In this document: piece by piece, positions 62,420 to 64,000 of the stretch
Layout of the letters: each line of letters begins with the position of its first letter
How positions within the stretch are numbered: the stretch's first letter is position 1
Assembly: GCF_900116255.1 (NCBI RefSeq)
Contig: NZ_FPAI01000004.1
Coordinates: forward strand, 1-64,000
DNA: 64,000 bases
From: Halolactibacillus miurensis
Lineage (GTDB): Bacteria > Bacillota > Bacilli > Bacillales > Amphibacillaceae
Direction: 5' to 3'
Notes under the pieces: model-generated
Databases searched by the model: none
Told to the model about the DNA's origin: nothing
Seen by the model: only the letters and a program-made list of their open reading frames with translations
Made by a program: the position numbers and the translations under genes

Positions 62420-62647
62420 ATGGAAGCCTTGATAACATCAATCGTGACACCCCTTGTCGATCATCCAGAAGATATCCGTGTTGACACAAAAGAAGAGCAC
62501 AACAAGCTTGTGTTTCATCTGACGGTCAATGAAGCGGATGTTGGTAAGGTGATCGGGAAGAATGGTCGTATTGCTAAGTCAATTCGTACGATTGTTTATG
62601 CAGCTGGAACGGATACTAAAAAACGTATTTATCTAGACATTATGTAG
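62420..62647 (+). CDS. khpA: KH-domain RNA-binding protein KhpA (YlqC)
   Basis: KhpA forms a dimer with KhpB (Jag) and binds many RNAs, affecting cell elongation in streptococci. The 75-residue protein is a single KH domain with the GxxG loop in VGKVIGKNGRIAKSIRTIV. It follows rpsP by 14 bases. A terminator follows, and ylqD of B. subtilis is missing. Confidence 0.95.
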   Translation: MEALITSIVTPLVDHPEDIRVDTKEEHNKLVFHLTVNEADVGKVIGKNGRIAKSIRTIVYAAGTDTKKRIYLDIM

Positions 62648-62681
62648 AACAGGGAAAAGGGTAACCTTTCCCTGTTTTCTG
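62648..62681 (+). terminator. Terminator after khpA
   Basis: AACAGGGAAA(A)GG-GTAA-CCTTTCCCTGTT followed by TTCT. It separates rpsP-khpA from rimM-trmD. Confidence 0.85.
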
Positions 62682-62814
62682 CATCATGTGACTTTTTAAT
62701 AACGCATGATTGATTACGTGAGTAACAAATAAAACAATCGACGTGTTTTTTTATCTGAATGACGATTCATTTTGTCGTCCTTGAGATGAAAAAATAACTA
62801 TATGAGGTGAAGAT

Positions 62815-63339
62815 ATGACAACTTATTTTAATGTCGGTAAAATTGTGAATACGCACGGTATTAAAGGAGAAGTGAAAATCGTAAGAATCACTGATTTTGA
62901 CGATCGCTTTACGCCAGGTCAGCGCTTATTTCTGTTTAAAAAGGGCAGTAACCAACCAGAAATCGTGACTATCAAATCACATCGTCAACATAAAGGGTTT
63001 GATATGGTGATGTTTGAAGAGTATAACAACATTAATGATGTTGAATTATTCAAAGAAGGTATGCTTAAGATTACTGAAGCTTATCAAACGCCGCTGGAGG
63101 AAGATGCGTATTATTACCATGAAATTTTAGGGTGTGAAGTATCAACGAGCGAGGGACGCGTTCTCGGTGAAATTAAAGAAATTTTATCTCCTGGCGCTAA
63201 CGATGTCTGGGTAGTCAAACAAACAGGCAAGAAAGATATTCTTATTCCTTACATTGAAGAGGTCGTTAAAGAAGTAGACGTTAACAACAAACGCGTGACC
63301 ATTGAACCTATGGAAGGTTTGTTGCCAGATGAAGATTGA
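62815..63339 (+). CDS. rimM: 16S rRNA processing protein RimM
   Basis: RimM binds S19 and helps mature the 30S head. The 174-residue protein has an N-terminal domain with [18 protein letters not shown] and a C-terminal PRC-barrel ([34 protein letters not shown]). Start after TGAGGTGAAG. It overlaps trmD by 11 bases. The 167-base gap before it has a terminator but no clear promoter. Confidence 0.96.
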   Translation: MTTYFNVGKIVNTHGIKGEVKIVRITDFDDRFTPGQRLFLFKKGSNQPEIVTIKSHRQHKGFDMVMFEEYNNINDVELFKEGMLKITEAYQTPLEEDAYYYHEILGCEVSTSEGRVLGEIKEILSPGANDVWVVKQTGKKDILIPYIEEVVKEVDVNNKRVTIEPMEGLLPDED

Positions 63340-64000
63340 TATTCTTACTCTCTTTCCAAGCATGTTCGATGGTGTCTTACAGTCATCGATTATGAAAAAA
63401 GCACAAGATAATGGTGTGTTTCACTACAACGCGATTGACTTTAGAGACTATGCTGATAACAAACACAATAAGGTCGATGATTACCCTTATGGTGGCGGTG
63501 CCGGTATGGTATTGATGCCGCAGCCAATATTTCGTGCGGTTGAGGCAATTGAGAAGAGTGAAGAAAAACCCCCGCGTGTGATTCTTATGTGTCCACAAGG
63601 TGAGCGTTATACACAGAAAAAAGCAGAAGAATTAGCGGAAGAAGAGCATTTGATTTTTATTTGTGGACATTATGAAGGTTATGATGAAAGAATTAGAGAG
63701 CATCTTGTCACTGATGAGATCTCAATCGGAGACTTTGTTTTAACTGGCGGTGAACTTGGTGCGATGGTGGTCATAGATAGTGTCGTTAGATTATTGCCAG
63801 ATGGTTTAGGTAATGAAACTTCTGCAAAAGAAGATTCATTTTCTACTGGACTACTCGAGCACCCGCATTATACCCGACCAGCTGAGTTTCAGGGCCATAT
63901 CGCACCTGAAGTGCTGCGTTCCGGTCATCACGGTAAAATAGATGAGTGGCGTAAAAAAGAATCACTGAGACGGACGTATTTGCGTCGGCCAGACTTATTA
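63329..64000 (+). CDS. trmD: tRNA (guanine37-N1)-methyltransferase TrmD, cut by the window end
   Basis: TrmD puts m1G at position 37 of tRNAs that read CNN and similar codons, preventing frameshifts. The first 224 codons are visible, in frame and without a stop. They show [14 protein letters not shown], the SPOUT trefoil knot ([36 protein letters not shown]) and the tRNA-binding [13 protein letters not shown]. The start overlaps rimM. The family is about 240 residues, so only a short C-terminal part lies outside the window. Confidence 0.96.
   Translation, partial: MKIDILTLFPSMFDGVLQSSIMKKAQDNGVFHYNAIDFRDYADNKHNKVDDYPYGGGAGMVLMPQPIFRAVEAIEKSEEKPPRVILMCPQGERYTQKKAEELAEEEHLIFICGHYEGYDERIREHLVTDEISIGDFVLTGGELGAMVVIDSVVRLLPDGLGNETSAKEDSFSTGLLEHPHYTRPAEFQGHIAPEVLRSGHHGKIDEWRKKESLRRTYLRRPDLL

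Noticed and set aside
62761-62778. GACGA/GTCGTC inverted repeat before rimM as a terminator
   Set aside because: The stem is only about five base pairs and no T run follows; it is at most a weak regulatory stem.

Overview
The window is a chromosomal block from a low-to-moderate GC, endospore-forming member of the Bacillaceae (Bacillota). Gene order follows the Bacillus subtilis divIB-to-trmD segment almost gene for gene. The presence of spoIIGA, sigE, sigG, a ylmC/ymxH-type gene and a tiny spoVM points to a spore former. Genus and species cannot be fixed from the sequence alone. There are no rRNA genes, tRNA genes, CRISPR arrays or prophage genes; nearly everything is housekeeping.

Layout. 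(1) 1-1.7 kb: a terminator of an unseen upstream gene, then a solo-tnpB IS200/IS605-type element on the minus strand with a hairpin near its left end. (2) 1.8-7.3 kb: the end of the division and cell-wall cluster (divIB, two DUF881 genes, sbp, ftsA, ftsZ). (3) 7.4-10.2 kb: spoIIGA-sigE behind a long-spacer promoter with Spo0A-like boxes, then sigG and ylmC. (4) 10.2-13.8 kb: ylmD, ylmE, sepF, ylmG, ylmH and divIVA. (5) 13.8-18.4 kb: ileS behind a T-box leader, then lspA and a RluD-family pseudouridine synthase. (6) 18.4-30.2 kb: the complete pyrimidine operon pyrR-pyrP-pyrB-pyrC-carA-carB-pyrK-pyrD-pyrF-pyrE, with two PyrR attenuators instead of the three of B. subtilis. (7) 30.2-32 kb: rqcH, convergent to pyrE. 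(8) 32.2-44.5 kb: remA, gmk, rpoZ, coaBC, priA, fmt, rsmB, prpC, prkC, rsgA, rpe, thiN and spoVM. (9) 44.5-50.9 kb: rpmB (minus), an Asp23-family gene, a FakA-type kinase gene, sdaAB, sdaAA and recG. (10) 50.9-64 kb: fapR-plsX-fabD-fabG-acpP behind a FapR-like operator, rnc, an inverted DUF1128 gene, smc, ftsY, ylxM, ffh, rpsP, khpA, rimM and a 3'-truncated trmD.

How the genes work together. FtsA, FtsZ, SepF, DivIB and DivIVA build and place the divisome. SpoIIGA matures pro-SigE, SigG acts later in the forespore, and SpoVM marks the forespore membrane for coat assembly. The pyr genes make UMP from bicarbonate and glutamine and are read out through PyrR. FapR couples malonyl-CoA level to lipid synthesis. 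FtsY, YlxM and Ffh form the protein-targeting module. RqcH and YlmH both belong to ribosome-associated quality control.

No wholly new multi-gene system is visible. The best leads are a 22-codon spoVM with a possible SigE promoter inside thiN, the RqcH Asp97-to-Glu change, the TnpB with an atypical third RuvC motif and no zinc ribbon, the spoIIG-type promoter with a 21-bp spacer, the missing third pyr attenuator, and several genes lost from otherwise conserved operons (def, rlmN, yloB, yloC, ylqD).
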